Part shown: piece by piece, positions 17,086-27,003 of the stretch | Numbering within the stretch: position 1 is the stretch's first letter | Layout of the letters: each line of letters begins with the position of its first letter | Origin: Carbonactinospora thermoautotrophica | GTDB taxonomy: Bacteria; Actinomycetota; Actinomycetes; Streptomycetales; Carbonactinosporaceae | Length of the DNA stretch: 64,000 bases | Direction: 5' to 3' | NCBI RefSeq assembly: GCF_001543895.1 | Contig: NZ_JYIJ01000019.1 | Location: 744,001 to 808,000, forward strand | Notes under the pieces: model-generated | What the model saw: the letters and a program-made list of their open reading frames with translations, nothing else | Database searches by the model: none | What the model was told of the DNA's origin: nothing | Program-made: the position numbers and the translations under genes

Positions 17086-18495
17086 TCAACCGACGGCGGG
17101 TGCCCCACCAGTCTGGCCCGTCCGGGACGCGGCGACCAACGGGCCACTCAGGGGATCCTGGCCCAGCGCGTCCGGACCGGGCCGGACCGGATCGTGCTGC
17201 GGGTGCAGGAGGTCGCGGATCACCATGCCGGCGAAGTAGAGGGTGCCGGCCACGTGGATCATGATCGCGACCGAGTACAGGCCCACCGGCAGCCCCCGGT
17301 TGGGGTCGTAGCTGCCGGCCAGGTAGTACCAGACGGCCAGGTAGTAGACGACCTCGCACGCCTGCCAGGCGATGAAGTCCCGCCACCGGGGCCGGGCGAG
17401 CGCCGCGAGCGGGATGAGCCAGAGCACGTACTGCGGCGAATACACCTTGTTGAACACCGCGAACGCCGCCACGGTCAGGAACGCGAGCTGGGCCAGGCGC
17501 GGACGTGCCGGCGCGGTCAGGGCGAGCCAGGCGATGCCCGCGAACAGCGCCGCCAGCACCCCTCCGACCAGCAGGTTGAAGTGCGGGATCTTGCCCTGCC
17601 CGGCCTGCTCCAGGACGAGCCAGATCGACCCGAACTCGGCCCCGCGCTGCTCGTTGAACACCCAGAACGCCCGCCACCCGTTCGGGGCGAGCAGCAGCAC
17701 CGGCACGTTCACCGCCAGCCAGGCGACGGCCGCCCCGGTGACCGTCTTGGCCAGGGCCGAGAACGCCGCGCGCTTGTCGGGCGCCCGCAGGCACACCAGG
17801 AACAGCGGGCCGAGCAGCAGCACCGGGTACAGCTTCGCGGCGGTACCCAGGCCGAGCAGCGCCCCGGCCAGCAGGGGGCGGCGGCGCGCCCACGCGAGCA
17901 GGCCGAGCATGGCGAACGCGACCGCCATCATGTCCCAGTTGATGGTGCCGGTCAGCGCCAGCCCTGGCGCGAGGGCGTACAGGGCGGCGTCCCACGGCCG
18001 GCGGCCGGCGAGGTTCACCACCGCGAGCGCGGTGACGGCCGCGCAGAGCAGCATGAGCCAGGCGTTCAGGTCGTAGAACCGGACGGCCTGGCCGGTGAGC
18101 GTGCGTTCGGTGGCCCGGGCCGCCTTGGCGGTGACGGTCATCACCGCGCCGATCAGGACCGGGTACTCCAGCCGTGGGTACTCGCCGGTGTCGAGGTACG
18201 GCACGTTGCCCTCGGCGAAGCCGCGCTCCCGGTACAGGTGCGGCATGTCGCTGTAGCAGACGTGCACGTACTGGAGGTTGTTCTCGCGCGGCCAGCCGAT
18301 GTCGCGGCAGTAGTCACGCTGGGCGATGCCGAGCGAGAACACCAGCACGGTCAGCAGCACGATCACGCGGGCCGGGGTCCACCAACCGGTGCCGGGCAGC
18401 AGTCGCCTGCCCGCCGGCCCGCCGATCGCCTCGCTGCCGGCTGCCACCACCGGGTCGTCCCGGGACGGCAGGACGAGGTCGGTCTGCCTTTCCAC
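17086..18495 (-). CDS. GT87-like (DUF2029) polyprenyl-phosphate-mannose-dependent glycosyltransferase
   Basis: 469 residues, multi-pass. The first loop has FSLGIAQRDYCRD and CYSDMPHLYRERGF followed by PYLDTGEYPRLEYPVL, the acidic extracytoplasmic loop of GT-C enzymes of the GT87 family (mycobacterial arabinomannan and PIM mannosyltransferases). Later segments include ALAPGLALTGTINWDMMAVAF and AVFNKVYSPQYVLWLIPL. Start GTG at 18495, six bases after the PBP stop, so it is coupled. The substrate is probably a glycolipid or wall polymer of the actinobacterial envelope; exact product unknown. Confidence 0.85.
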   Translation of the reverse strand: MERQTDLVLPSRDDPVVAAGSEAIGGPAGRRLLPGTGWWTPARVIVLLTVLVFSLGIAQRDYCRDIGWPRENNLQYVHVCYSDMPHLYRERGFAEGNVPYLDTGEYPRLEYPVLIGAVMTVTAKAARATERTLTGQAVRFYDLNAWLMLLCAAVTALAVVNLAGRRPWDAALYALAPGLALTGTINWDMMAVAFAMLGLLAWARRRPLLAGALLGLGTAAKLYPVLLLGPLFLVCLRAPDKRAAFSALAKTVTGAAVAWLAVNVPVLLLAPNGWRAFWVFNEQRGAEFGSIWLVLEQAGQGKIPHFNLLVGGVLAALFAGIAWLALTAPARPRLAQLAFLTVAAFAVFNKVYSPQYVLWLIPLAALARPRWRDFIAWQACEVVYYLAVWYYLAGSYDPNRGLPVGLYSVAIMIHVAGTLYFAGMVIRDLLHPQHDPVRPGPDALGQDPLSGPLVAASRTGQTGGAPAVG

Positions 18496-18501
18496 GGCGC
18501 G

Positions 18502-21114
18502 TTACGTGCCGTCCCCGTTGCCGGTCCCGTCGCCGCTGCCCTGTTTGCGCTGCTGGTCCTCCTCCGGGGGCGGCGGATTCTGCCCGCCGCCGTCGTCGGG
18601 CGGGCACGGCTCCTGGAAGAGCCCACCGCAGCCGTCGCCCGGGTTACCCGGGTTGAACGTCGGCCTGACCGTGGGCTTGTCGCCCCGCTTACCCTGGCCG
18701 TCGCCCGGATTCGGCGAGGGCTCCGGCGGCAGCGTCTCCTGCGGCGTCGGCTCCGGCTCGGGCAGCGGGTTGAGCACCCTGCCGATGTGCGCGGGCTCGG
18801 GGAACTTCTCGTCCTGCTGGCCCCTCAGCGCCGCGTACATGAACGCGGCCCAGATCCTCGCCGGGTAGGTGCCGCCGCCGAGCCGCTTCGTCGTGTTCCC
18901 CTTCGGCGCGCCCACGCCGTACAGCGGCTTGTGACCGTCGCCACGGTAGATCTTCACGCCCGCGGCGAGCTGCTTGGCGAACCCGACCAGCAGGGCGGAC
19001 TCGTTGTTCTGGCCGGTGCCGGTCTTCGCCGCGACCGTCCGCTGCGCCCCCTGGGTGTTCCTCGCCGAGCCCTGCTCGGCGGTCTCCCTCAGCGCCCAGA
19101 TGACATCCCGGACCACGCCCTCCTCGAACTTCCGCTCCGGCTCCGGGATCTCCTTCTCCGGCGGGATCTCCTCCTCGCCGCTGGCGTCGTAGACCGCCTC
19201 GACGATGTGCGGGGTGGCCCGCACGCCCTCGGCGGCGAAGGTCGCGTACGCGTTGACCAGGTGGACCAGGCTGGGCGAGGCGGTGCCGAGCGTAACCCGG
19301 GCGTTGGCCTTGAGGTCCTCGGTCTCCGGGATGCCCGCGTCGATCGCGGCCTGCTTCACCTTCTGCGGCCCGACCTCGACGGCGAGATCGACGAAGGCGG
19401 AGTTGATGGAGTTCTTCGTCGCCGTGATCATGTCGATCCGGCGGTCCGGCCCCTCGCCCCAGTCCTTGTCGTTCTCGTTGTCGACCGGCGGCTCGTTGGA
19501 ACTCGCGCCGTTCTTGGTCGGGATGTAGTACGGGGAGTCCCCGGCGAACCGGCTCTCCAGCGAGATGCCCTCCCGGAGCGCGGCCGCCAGCGTGAAGACC
19601 TTGAAGGTCGAGCCCGCCTGGGCACCGCCGGCGGTGGCGGCGCCGTTGTAGGGGCGGGTGAGATAGTTCTTGTCGCCGTAGACCGCCTTGATCTTACCGG
19701 TGCCCGGCTCGACGGCGGTGAGGGCGACGTGGACGTCGCTGGGGATGTCGACCTCGCCGGCCTTGTCCCAGAACTCCTTCTGGACCGCGTCCTCGGCGGC
19801 CCGCTGGGCCTTCGGGTCGATCGTGGTGACGACCCGGTACCCGCCCCGGTCGAGCTTGGCCTCGGTGAGGCCGTAGCGCTCCTTGAGCTCCTTGTTGACC
19901 ATCTCGACGATGTAGCCGCGCTGGCCGCCGAGCTCGTTCTTCTTCTTCACCGGCGGCTTGGGCATCGGGAAGTTGCGCTTCCACTCATCGGCCTGGGCCT
20001 GCGTGAAGTGCCAGTCGGGCCGCTGGAGCTTGACCAGCTCGTTGAGCGCGAGGGCGTACCGGGCCTTCAGCCGGTTGAGGTTCGCCGGGTTCAGCTTGCC
20101 GTTGTTGCCGATGTACGGGTCGTAGAAGCCGGGGCTGCGCAGGATCGACGCGAGGACCGCGGCCTCGCCGATGGTGAGCTTGTCGACCGGCTTGCCGAAG
20201 TACGTCTCGGCGGCGGTGGCCACCCCATAGGACCTGCGGCCGAAGTAGATGGTGTTCAGGTAGCCCTCAAGGATCTGATCCTTGCGCATCTGCTTGTCGA
20301 TCTTGAGGGCGATGATGAACTCCTTGAGCTTGCGCTCAAGGGTCCGCTCCTGCGTCAGGTAGTAGTTCTTGACGTATTGCTGGGTGATCGTCGAGCCGCC
20401 CTGGGTGGAGCCGCCCTTCAGGTTGCTCCACAGCGCCCGGAGGATGCCCTTGGGCGAGATGCCGTTGTCGGTGAAGAACGTCCGGTTCTCCAGCGCGACC
20501 GGCGCGTACCGCACGGCGGGCGGCATCTGCTCGTAGGAGACCTTGATCCGGTTCTCGCCGTCCCGGTAGATGTCCTGCCGGCCCCCGGCATACTGGTAGA
20601 TCACCGCCTGTGCCTCGGCGAACTCGTTCGGGTCGGGGACGGGCGTCTTGATGTACGCGTACGTGAACACCGCCATGCCGAGCGCCAGGAAGAACAGGCA
20701 GCAGATCGCCACCTGCGTGAACGACGGCACCCAGCGGGCCAGGCCGGTCTTGTCGGCGCGCGGGTAATCGATGAAGCGACGCTTGCTCCGCCGCGCCGCT
20801 TCCCGTGCCCGTGCCCGCGCCTCCGCGCGGGTTCTCGGTGGTCGCGCGGTGGGAGGCGGGGTCGCGGTGCCCTGCGCGGCGCGGCGGCGCCTCCCACCGG
20901 AGGGCTGCGGCTCGCTCCGCCGGGAGGCGTCCGGGATCTGCTGGCGGTTGCCGCCCCCGGCGTACGTCCCCGAGGTGCGCGGGCCCAGCAGGCGGGCCAG
21001 TTCGGGATCGTCGTCGAAGCTGTTCCCGTAGTCGGAGCGTCCCGGTGAGCTGCCAGGGCGTACGTACGGACCAGAGCCGTGCGCGGGCGGGAACCCGTGA
21101 CGGTAATCACTCAT
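18502..21114 (-). CDS. Bifunctional class A penicillin-binding protein
   Basis: 870 residues. Cytoplasmic tail of about 130 residues, Arg-rich and disordered; a single membrane helix at about 133-153; glycosyltransferase domain (GT51) with Glu209 in ALENRTFFTDNG and GGSTITQQYVKN (239-250). The transpeptidase domain has SxxK at Ser502-Lys505 (AGSTFKVF), SxN at Ser569-Asn571 and KTG at 697-699. A Pro/Gly/Asp-rich C-terminal tail of about 100 residues follows. It polymerises and cross-links lipid II outside the membrane. It lies seven bases after DUF5318 and six before the GT87 gene. In Streptomyces a PBP is found at the same position. Confidence 0.95.
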   Translation of the reverse strand: MSDYRHGFPPAHGSGPYVRPGSSPGRSDYGNSFDDDPELARLLGPRTSGTYAGGGNRQQIPDASRRSEPQPSGGRRRRAAQGTATPPPTARPPRTRAEARARAREAARRSKRRFIDYPRADKTGLARWVPSFTQVAICCLFFLALGMAVFTYAYIKTPVPDPNEFAEAQAVIYQYAGGRQDIYRDGENRIKVSYEQMPPAVRYAPVALENRTFFTDNGISPKGILRALWSNLKGGSTQGGSTITQQYVKNYYLTQERTLERKLKEFIIALKIDKQMRKDQILEGYLNTIYFGRRSYGVATAAETYFGKPVDKLTIGEAAVLASILRSPGFYDPYIGNNGKLNPANLNRLKARYALALNELVKLQRPDWHFTQAQADEWKRNFPMPKPPVKKKNELGGQRGYIVEMVNKELKERYGLTEAKLDRGGYRVVTTIDPKAQRAAEDAVQKEFWDKAGEVDIPSDVHVALTAVEPGTGKIKAVYGDKNYLTRPYNGAATAGGAQAGSTFKVFTLAAALREGISLESRFAGDSPYYIPTKNGASSNEPPVDNENDKDWGEGPDRRIDMITATKNSINSAFVDLAVEVGPQKVKQAAIDAGIPETEDLKANARVTLGTASPSLVHLVNAYATFAAEGVRATPHIVEAVYDASGEEEIPPEKEIPEPERKFEEGVVRDVIWALRETAEQGSARNTQGAQRTVAAKTGTGQNNESALLVGFAKQLAAGVKIYRGDGHKPLYGVGAPKGNTTKRLGGGTYPARIWAAFMYAALRGQQDEKFPEPAHIGRVLNPLPEPEPTPQETLPPEPSPNPGDGQGKRGDKPTVRPTFNPGNPGDGCGGLFQEPCPPDDGGGQNPPPPEEDQQRKQGSGDGTGNGDGT

Positions 21115-21121
21115 GACTGGC

Positions 21122-21529
21122 CTACTCCTCGGCGGCGCGCCGACGGCGCCGGGCAGGGGTTCGCGGCACTCCGTCCCCGAGCACGTACGAGGACGTCAGA
21201 TAGTTCCATGCGCAACCCTGGCACACCTCGACCACGTACACCCGGAACTCTCCATACTCACGAGCCATCGGCTCGAGCTCCTTGGTGGACTTGATCCTGC
21301 CGGAGTACTGGCCGAGCTCGTCCCCGAAGACGTACGTCACATGGGTGAGCTTGTGCCTGCGGCAGACGGGGCAGTCCCGGTTGGTCGGCTCGCCGTGGTA
21401 CTTCGCGGCGCGCAGTAGGTAGGGGTCGGCGTCGCACACGTCCATCTTCAGTGCGCCGCCACGGAACAAGGCCTCCAGCGTCGCTCGCCTGGCGAGCGAG
21501 TAGTCGATGACGTCGCGCTGGGACCACAT
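21122..21529 (-). CDS. DUF5318 family protein
   Basis: 135 residues from the ATG at 21529 (MWSQRDVIDYSLARRATLE). CPVC in the middle and CQGC near the C-terminus form a likely zinc ribbon. Other marks are HVTYVFGDELGQYSGRI and EFRVYVVEVCQGCAWNY. The C-terminus is Arg-rich. This family is specific to actinobacteria and nearly always sits directly upstream of a class A PBP, as here (seven bases). Function unknown; a link to wall synthesis is inference from position. No strong ribosome-binding site precedes the ATG. Confidence 0.85.
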   Translation of the reverse strand: MWSQRDVIDYSLARRATLEALFRGGALKMDVCDADPYLLRAAKYHGEPTNRDCPVCRRHKLTHVTYVFGDELGQYSGRIKSTKELEPMAREYGEFRVYVVEVCQGCAWNYLTSSYVLGDGVPRTPARRRRRAAEE

Positions 21530-21707
21530 GTTGCCAGGGTACGCACTCGCGCAAGGGGCCGGCGCCGCCTCCACCCACCCGGCACGGGCGAAACCGGGCG
21601 AATCTGGCGCGTCAGCTGTTCCGCACGTGGTGAGGGGAGTCGAAATCAGCGGAGGGCGAGGCGCATGGGACCGCGTCTTGTCCTCGGGGCCCGGGCTGCG
21701 TATCGTG

Positions 21708-21732
21708 TCGATGTATCGGTCCGATACATCGA
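21708..21732. promoter_or_regulatory. 25-bp perfect palindrome upstream of PadR-ino1
   Basis: TCGATGTATCGG-T-CCGATACATCGA has 12-bp arms around one base. It contains ATGT...ACAT ends, which is the pattern bound by PadR proteins. A TTGACA follows at 21734-21739. It lies in the 305-bp divergent region between DUF5318 and the PadR gene, so it could serve both directions. Confidence 0.8.
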
Positions 21733-21834
21733 GTTGACATGTGACTCGGCGGCGGCCGAGTGGACCGCAGAGCAGCGGCGCCGGCGCGCGGACGCCCGCC
21801 GGCACGGGACTACGCGAGTGACCTGGGAGGGGAC

Positions 21835-22530
21835 GTGGGCAAGCGCTCCGGCGTGCTCGAGCTCGCGGTTCTCGGGTTGCTGGCCGAGTCCCCGCTGCAC
21901 GGCTACGAGCTGCGCAAGCGCCTGAACGCGCTGCTCGGCTCGTTCCGGGCGTTCTCGTACGGGTCGCTGTACCCGTGCCTGAAGGATCTGCTCGCGAAGG
22001 GCTGGATCGCCGAGGAGACCCCACAGGAGGCCACCCCGGGCGGCCGGCCCCTCAAGGGCCGGCGATCGAAGATCGTCTACCGGCTGACCCCGGAGGGTAA
22101 GGAGCACTTCCAGCAGCTCCTCGCCACCTCCGGGCCCTCCGAGTGGGAGGACGAGAACTTCGGCGTACGGCTCGCGTTCTTCGCCAAGACCGACGCGGAC
22201 GTGCGGATGCGGATCCTGGAGGGCCGGCGCAGCCGACTGGAGGAGCGGCTGCACGCGCTGCGGCAGTCGCTGGCCCGCACCTGGGAGCGCCTGGACAACT
22301 ACACGCTCGAGTTGCAGCGCCACGGGCTGGAGTCCGTGGAGCACGAAGTGCGGTGGCTGAACGAGCTGATCGCGACAGAACGCGCGGAACACCGCGACAC
22401 CGGGTCCGGCGAGCCGGGCAGCGGCGCTGGGACCAGCGCCGAGCGCCCGGCGAAGCGCACGGAAGGCGCGCCACGGCCGGACGCGGACTCGGATCCGTCC
22501 GCCCCAGCATCTGGATCAACTGAATACTGA
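21835..22530 (+). CDS. PadR family transcriptional regulator
   Basis: 231 residues from the GTG at 21835, preceded by GGGAGGGG. The winged-helix PadR domain shows [41 protein letters not shown] and [16 protein letters not shown] (about 1-95). A long dimerisation helix follows (about 120-185), then a disordered, charged tail of about 45 residues. It lies 22 bp upstream of ino1 and downstream of a 25-bp palindrome that it probably binds. This PadR-ino1 pairing is also seen in Streptomyces. Likely regulator of inositol phosphate synthesis, and itself. Confidence 0.9.
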   Translation: MGKRSGVLELAVLGLLAESPLHGYELRKRLNALLGSFRAFSYGSLYPCLKDLLAKGWIAEETPQEATPGGRPLKGRRSKIVYRLTPEGKEHFQQLLATSGPSEWEDENFGVRLAFFAKTDADVRMRILEGRRSRLEERLHALRQSLARTWERLDNYTLELQRHGLESVEHEVRWLNELIATERAEHRDTGSGEPGSGAGTSAERPAKRTEGAPRPDADSDPSAPASGSTEY

Positions 22531-22552
22531 AAACGAGACAGGAGCAGCCGGA

Positions 22553-23632
22553 ATGGGTTCGGTACGTGTAGCCATCGTCGGCGTCGGTAACTGCGCCGCG
22601 TCGCTCGTGCAGGGCGTTCACTACTACCGGGACGCCGACCCTGCCACCCGGGTCCCTGGGCTGATGCACGTGCAGTTCGGCCCCTACCACGTGCGGGACA
22701 TCGAGTTCGTCGCCGCGTTCGACGTGGACGCCAAGAAGGTCGGCCAGGACCTGGCCCACGCCATCCTCGCGAGCGAGAACAACACCATCAAGATCTGTGA
22801 CGTGCCGCCGACCGGCGTGACGGTGCAGCGCGGACACACCCTGGACGGCCTCGGCAAGTACTACCGCCAGATGATCGAGGAGGCGCCCGGCGACCCGGTC
22901 GACGTCGTCCAGGTGCTGAAGGACACCAAGGCCGACGTGCTCGCGTGCTACCTGCCGGTGGGTTCGGAGGAAGCGACGAAGTTCTACGCGCAGTGCGCGA
23001 TCGATGCGGGCGTGGCCTTCGTGAACGCGCTGCCGGTGTTCGTCGCCAGCGACCCCGAGTGGGCGAAGAAGTTCACGGACGCGGGCGTGCCGATCGTCGG
23101 CGACGACATCAAGTCGCAGGTCGGGGCCACGATCACGCACCGGGTGCTGGCCAAGCTGTTCGAGGACCGGGGCGTGGTCCTCGAGCGCACCATGCAGCTG
23201 AACGTCGGCGGCAACATGGACTTCATGAACATGCTCGAGCGTGAGCGCCTGGAGTCCAAGAAGATCTCCAAGACCCAGGCGGTCACCTCGCAGGTGTCCC
23301 ACGACCTGGGCAAGAAGAACGTCCACATCGGCCCGTCCGACTACGTGGCCTGGCTGGACGACCGGAAGTGGGCGTACGTGCGCCTGGAGGGCCGCGCGTT
23401 CGGCGACGTGCCGCTGAACCTGGAGTACAAGCTCGAGGTCTGGGACTCGCCGAACTCGGCTGGCGTGATGATCGACGCGATCCGCTGCGCCAAGATCGCC
23501 AAGGACCGTGGCATCGGCGGCCCGATCCTGTCCGCGTCCTCCTACTTCATGAAGTCCCCGCCCGAGCAGTACCGCGACTCCGAGGCCAAGGAGCTGGTCG
23601 AGAAGTTCATCCGCGGGGAAGTCGAGCGCTGA
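22553..23632 (+). CDS. ino1: Inositol-3-phosphate synthase
   Basis: 359 residues, the length of the actinobacterial enzyme. NAD-binding segment [18 protein letters not shown] at the N-terminus, then [48 protein letters not shown] and [14 protein letters not shown], and the C-terminal [18 protein letters not shown]. It makes myo-inositol-3-phosphate from glucose-6-phosphate for phosphatidylinositol and mycothiol. GGAGCAG precedes the ATG. Co-transcribed with the PadR gene. Confidence 0.97.
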   Translation: MGSVRVAIVGVGNCAASLVQGVHYYRDADPATRVPGLMHVQFGPYHVRDIEFVAAFDVDAKKVGQDLAHAILASENNTIKICDVPPTGVTVQRGHTLDGLGKYYRQMIEEAPGDPVDVVQVLKDTKADVLACYLPVGSEEATKFYAQCAIDAGVAFVNALPVFVASDPEWAKKFTDAGVPIVGDDIKSQVGATITHRVLAKLFEDRGVVLERTMQLNVGGNMDFMNMLERERLESKKISKTQAVTSQVSHDLGKKNVHIGPSDYVAWLDDRKWAYVRLEGRAFGDVPLNLEYKLEVWDSPNSAGVMIDAIRCAKIAKDRGIGGPILSASSYFMKSPPEQYRDSEAKELVEKFIRGEVER

Positions 23633-23639
23633 GCTGAAC

Positions 23640-23711
23640 CGGTCGTGGGCCGCGCCTGGGGTGCGGTATGCGATCACCCGCTGGTCCCCCCCGCGCGCGG
23701 GCCCACGACCG
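23640..23711. terminator. Long inverted repeat between convergent ino1 and SBP genes
   Basis: CGGTCGTGGGC (23640-23650) is the perfect complement of GCCCACGACCG (23701-23711). The inner CGCGC and GCGCG can extend the stem past one bulge. It lies in the 91-bp gap between two convergent stops, so a bidirectional terminator is likely. Confidence 0.7.
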
Positions 23712-23723
23712 TGCCGGCGTTTC

Positions 23724-25466
23724 TCACCCGGCCAGCCACACGTTCGTCGGGTCGCCGTTCTTCAGCAACGGCAGGTACACCCAGTTGCGCACGCGCTCGG
23801 CCCGGTAGTTGACGATCCTGCCGGTGAGCAGCGGCACCCAGGGGGCGTCCTGCATGACCAAGCGGTCGGCCCGGGCCCAGATGTCGGCGGCCTGGTCCGG
23901 CGAGCTGGTCTGCAGGGCCTCATCGATGAGCCGGTTGACCTCCGGGCTGTCGTACCCGCCGTAGTTGACCGAGCCGGGGCCGTACCGGCGGCCGTCGAGC
24001 AGCGGCACGAAGAACGACCGGGCCGCGTTGCCGGGCCAGTCCGGCGCCCAGCTCGGCGCGGCCAGGTCCCACTCCCCGGCCTTCCCCGACTCCGGATCGC
24101 GCAGGTAACGGTTGTAGAAGTCGTCCGGGTCCACCGCCTTGAGCCGCAGCCGGATGCCGGCCCTGGCCAGGTCGGCCTGGAGCTGCCGGGCGACAGCCGG
24201 GTGCTTGCCGGAGTCGCGGTACAGGAACGTGAGGGTGAGCCCGTTCGGATACCCGGCCTGGGCGAGCAGGTCGCGCGCCTGCTCCGGGTCGCCCCGGTTG
24301 CCCGGCGTCGGATACAGGTCGTACTGCTGGTAGCCGTCCAGCGGCGGGGTCAGGATCTGGCTGTGCGGCTGCACCTGGGCCGGGCCGCCGCACACCCACA
24401 TGATCGCCTGCTTGTCCACGGCGAAGTTCAGCGCCTGGCGGACCGCCAGGCGGCCGAGCGCGTGACCGGCGGTCGGGCTGCGCAGGTTGATGACCAGGTA
24501 CGGATTGAGCGAGCCGTCATCCTCGCTGGACAGCTTCGGATCCTGCTTCTCCTGCAGCCGGCTGATGTCCCTGGGCGGGACGAACGTGTCCCAGGACATG
24601 TCCGCCTCGCCGGACTCCAGCTTCCGCAGCACCGGCGTCTCGTCGTACCCCTGGTCGATCCGGATCTCGTCCACCCACGCCTTGCGGACCTGGTCGGTGG
24701 CCGGGTCCCATGCCGGGTTGCGCACCAGGTGGATGAGTTTCTTCGGCTCGTACCTGGCGATCTTGTACGGCCCGCTGGAGATCACGTGAGCGCGGTACTC
24801 CGGGGAGTCCGGCAGGTGGTCGAGCGCCTCGACCGGGACCGGTGAGGACGCGGGCAGGGCGAGGATGTTGAGGAAGTCCCCGGCGGGCCGCGTCAGGTGG
24901 AAGCGCACGGTGCGCTCGTCCACCACCTCCACCCCGGGGATCTCGTGCCCCTCGACGAATTCGCGGATCTCCTCGACCGCGGGCGTGACCTTCGCGAACT
25001 TTGCGCAGAACTCGTCCATCCCGGCGATCACGCCCACGTAGTACCCGAGCGCCCCGAACCGCCGACCGGTGGGGTTGCACAGCCGCTTGAACCCGCGTGC
25101 CACGTCGGCCGCGGTGATCTGCCGTGGCGGGCTGGTGTCCCACCGGGCGCCGGCTCGGATGCGGAACTCGTAGGTGCGCCCGCCGTCGGTGGGGGTGGGG
25201 ATGGCTTCGGCGAGGTCGGGCACCGGCCGGGAGCGGGTCTTGGGGTCGGCCGCAGCCGTGTACCCGACGGCGGTGTCCATGCCGTCCACGTCCCCGGCCC
25301 CGATCATGCGCAGCGTGCCGCCCCGGCGCGGCGGCCCCCCGGCGCGGTCGACGTCCCCCTGCGCGCATGCGGCGACCAGCAGGGAAAGCGCCGTCCACAG
25401 CGTGAGGAGCCGCTTGAACCGGCGCGCTGCTCTCGAACCTCCCGGCGTGTTCATCGGACTCGACAC
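23724..25466 (-). CDS. ABC transporter substrate-binding lipoprotein, family 5 (peptide/oligopeptide)
   Basis: 580 residues. Signal peptide with lipobox LVAAC (Cys34), so it is anchored outside the membrane. SBP family 5 marks: GGTLRMIG, YEFRIRAGARWDTSPPRQITAADV, SSGPYKIARYEP, VRQALNFAVDKQAI, PGNRGDPEQARDLLAQAGYPNGLTLTFLY and the C-terminal YDSPEVNRLIDEAL. GTG at 25466 is the likely start, with an ATG four codons later as alternative; neither has a clear ribosome-binding site. No permease or ATPase genes are adjacent, so it is an orphan component here. Confidence 0.9.
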   Translation of the reverse strand: MSSPMNTPGGSRAARRFKRLLTLWTALSLLVAACAQGDVDRAGGPPRRGGTLRMIGAGDVDGMDTAVGYTAAADPKTRSRPVPDLAEAIPTPTDGGRTYEFRIRAGARWDTSPPRQITAADVARGFKRLCNPTGRRFGALGYYVGVIAGMDEFCAKFAKVTPAVEEIREFVEGHEIPGVEVVDERTVRFHLTRPAGDFLNILALPASSPVPVEALDHLPDSPEYRAHVISSGPYKIARYEPKKLIHLVRNPAWDPATDQVRKAWVDEIRIDQGYDETPVLRKLESGEADMSWDTFVPPRDISRLQEKQDPKLSSEDDGSLNPYLVINLRSPTAGHALGRLAVRQALNFAVDKQAIMWVCGGPAQVQPHSQILTPPLDGYQQYDLYPTPGNRGDPEQARDLLAQAGYPNGLTLTFLYRDSGKHPAVARQLQADLARAGIRLRLKAVDPDDFYNRYLRDPESGKAGEWDLAAPSWAPDWPGNAARSFFVPLLDGRRYGPGSVNYGGYDSPEVNRLIDEALQTSSPDQAADIWARADRLVMQDAPWVPLLTGRIVNYRAERVRNWVYLPLLKNGDPTNVWLAG

Positions 25467-25552
25467 TGCGCTACGGGTACGCCGGAATCCAAGGCATGTG
25501 TCCGGTTTGGAATGAGATCTTTACGTGGCCCCGCGAACAGTAGCCTTCCAGC

Positions 25553-26848
25553 GTGACGTTCCTGGCGGATTTGCGGGCGGTCATCGGAGGACGGGACTTC
25601 CGCCGCCTGTACGCGACGCGCCTGGTGTCCCAGTTCACCGACGGTCTGTTCAACGTCGCGCTGACCTCGTACGTCTTCTTCTCCCCGGAACGGCAGCCCA
25701 CGGCCGGGCAGGTGGCGGCTGCGTTCGCAACGCTGCTCCTGCCGTACTCGGTGGTGGGGCCGTTCGTCGGCGTGCTGCTCGACCGCTGGCGGCGGCGACA
25801 GGTCCTGGTGTACTGCAACCTGCTGCGCTCGGCGATGGCGCTCGGGGTGGCGGGACTCGTGTGGGCCAGGGCGCCGGAGCCGCTGTTCTACGCGGCTGTG
25901 CTGGCCACGCTGGGGATCAACCGGTTCTTCCTGGCCGGGTTGTCGGCCGCGCTCCCGCACGTGGTCGCCGCGGACAAGCTGGTGATGGCCAACGCGGTCT
26001 CCCCGACCTCCGGGACGTTGGTCGCCACCCTCGGCGCCGCCGCCGGGTTCGTGCTGAACCAACTGGCCGGCGCCGGGCGCAGCGGGGCGACCACGCTGAT
26101 CGCGACGGCGGCGTGCGGGTACCTGGCGGCGGCGCAGGTGGCGCGCCTGCTGCCGGTCGGGCTGCTCGGGCCGCACTACGACCCGAACCGGCCGCAGACC
26201 CTGGAGGCGCTGCGCAACGTCGCCGTCGGCATGGCCGACGGGGCCCGGCACGTGTGGGAGCGACGTCCCGCCGGGCACGCGCTCGCAGCGATCGCGGCGC
26301 AGCGGTTCCTGTACGGACTCTCGCTGATCTCGGTGATCCTGCTGTTCCGCAACTACTTCAACCCCCCGGAGGCCACTGACGCCGCACTGGCCGGATTGGG
26401 GACGGTGGTCGCGATATCCGGGCTCGGGTTCTTCGCCGCCGCTGCGATCACGCCGGTCGTGACCGGACGCGCGTCCGTGCCCGCCTGGATCGTCACCTGC
26501 CTGCTGCTCGCGGCCGTGGGCGAGCTGGTGTTCGGCGTGCCTTACCAGGAGATGCCGCTGCTGTTCGGCGCGTTCCTGTTGGGGTTCGTCGCGCAGGGCG
26601 TCAAGATCTGTGTGGACACGATCGTCCAGCAGGAGATCGACGACGCGTACCGGGGGCGGGTGTTCTCCCTGTACGACGTGGTGTTCAACGTCTCGTTCGT
26701 GTCGGCGGCGTTCTTCGCCGCGCTGGCGCTGCCGCCAACCGGCAAGTCGTACCTGGTGCTCGTGCTCAGCGCCGTGGGGTACGCGCTGATCGGGCTCGTC
26801 TACTGGTGGCGGTCCCGCCGGTACCCGACAGGCCAGCACGCCGGGTGA
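25553..26848 (+). CDS. MFS transporter
   Basis: 431 residues with about 11-12 hydrophobic segments. The N-terminal pattern FRRLYATRLVSQFTDGLFNVAL and VGPFVGVLLDRWRRRQVLVYCNLLR carries the loop 2-3 GxLxDRxxRR motif of major facilitator proteins. Later VSPTSGTLVATLGAAAGFVLNQL and YRGRVFSLYDVVFNVSFVSA resemble the enterobactin/macrolide exporter branch. Start GTG at 25553, with no good ribosome-binding site. An MFS gene at this place upstream of cca is also present in Streptomyces. Substrate unknown. Confidence 0.87.
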   Translation: MTFLADLRAVIGGRDFRRLYATRLVSQFTDGLFNVALTSYVFFSPERQPTAGQVAAAFATLLLPYSVVGPFVGVLLDRWRRRQVLVYCNLLRSAMALGVAGLVWARAPEPLFYAAVLATLGINRFFLAGLSAALPHVVAADKLVMANAVSPTSGTLVATLGAAAGFVLNQLAGAGRSGATTLIATAACGYLAAAQVARLLPVGLLGPHYDPNRPQTLEALRNVAVGMADGARHVWERRPAGHALAAIAAQRFLYGLSLISVILLFRNYFNPPEATDAALAGLGTVVAISGLGFFAAAAITPVVTGRASVPAWIVTCLLLAAVGELVFGVPYQEMPLLFGAFLLGFVAQGVKICVDTIVQQEIDDAYRGRVFSLYDVVFNVSFVSAAFFAALALPPTGKSYLVLVLSAVGYALIGLVYWWRSRRYPTGQHAG

Positions 26849-27003
26849 GGCTCCCGATCCGGCCGGGCGAGGCGGACGAAGATCGCCGCAGGAAGCCGCC
26901 GGAGCGCGCCCGGGCCACCAGACCGCTGGGGCGGGGAACCCCGCTGGCCGCCGGCTTCCCACCGCGGCACAAGCCCGCACCGTCGGTGCGCGCCGTCCCC
27001 GGC

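Noticed and set aside
16900-21048. Plus-strand open frame of 1382 codons opposite the PBP/GT operon
   Set aside because: Composition is Arg/Gly/Val/Asp-rich without domains. It is the antisense of three well-supported minus-strand genes, a known effect of 70% GC.
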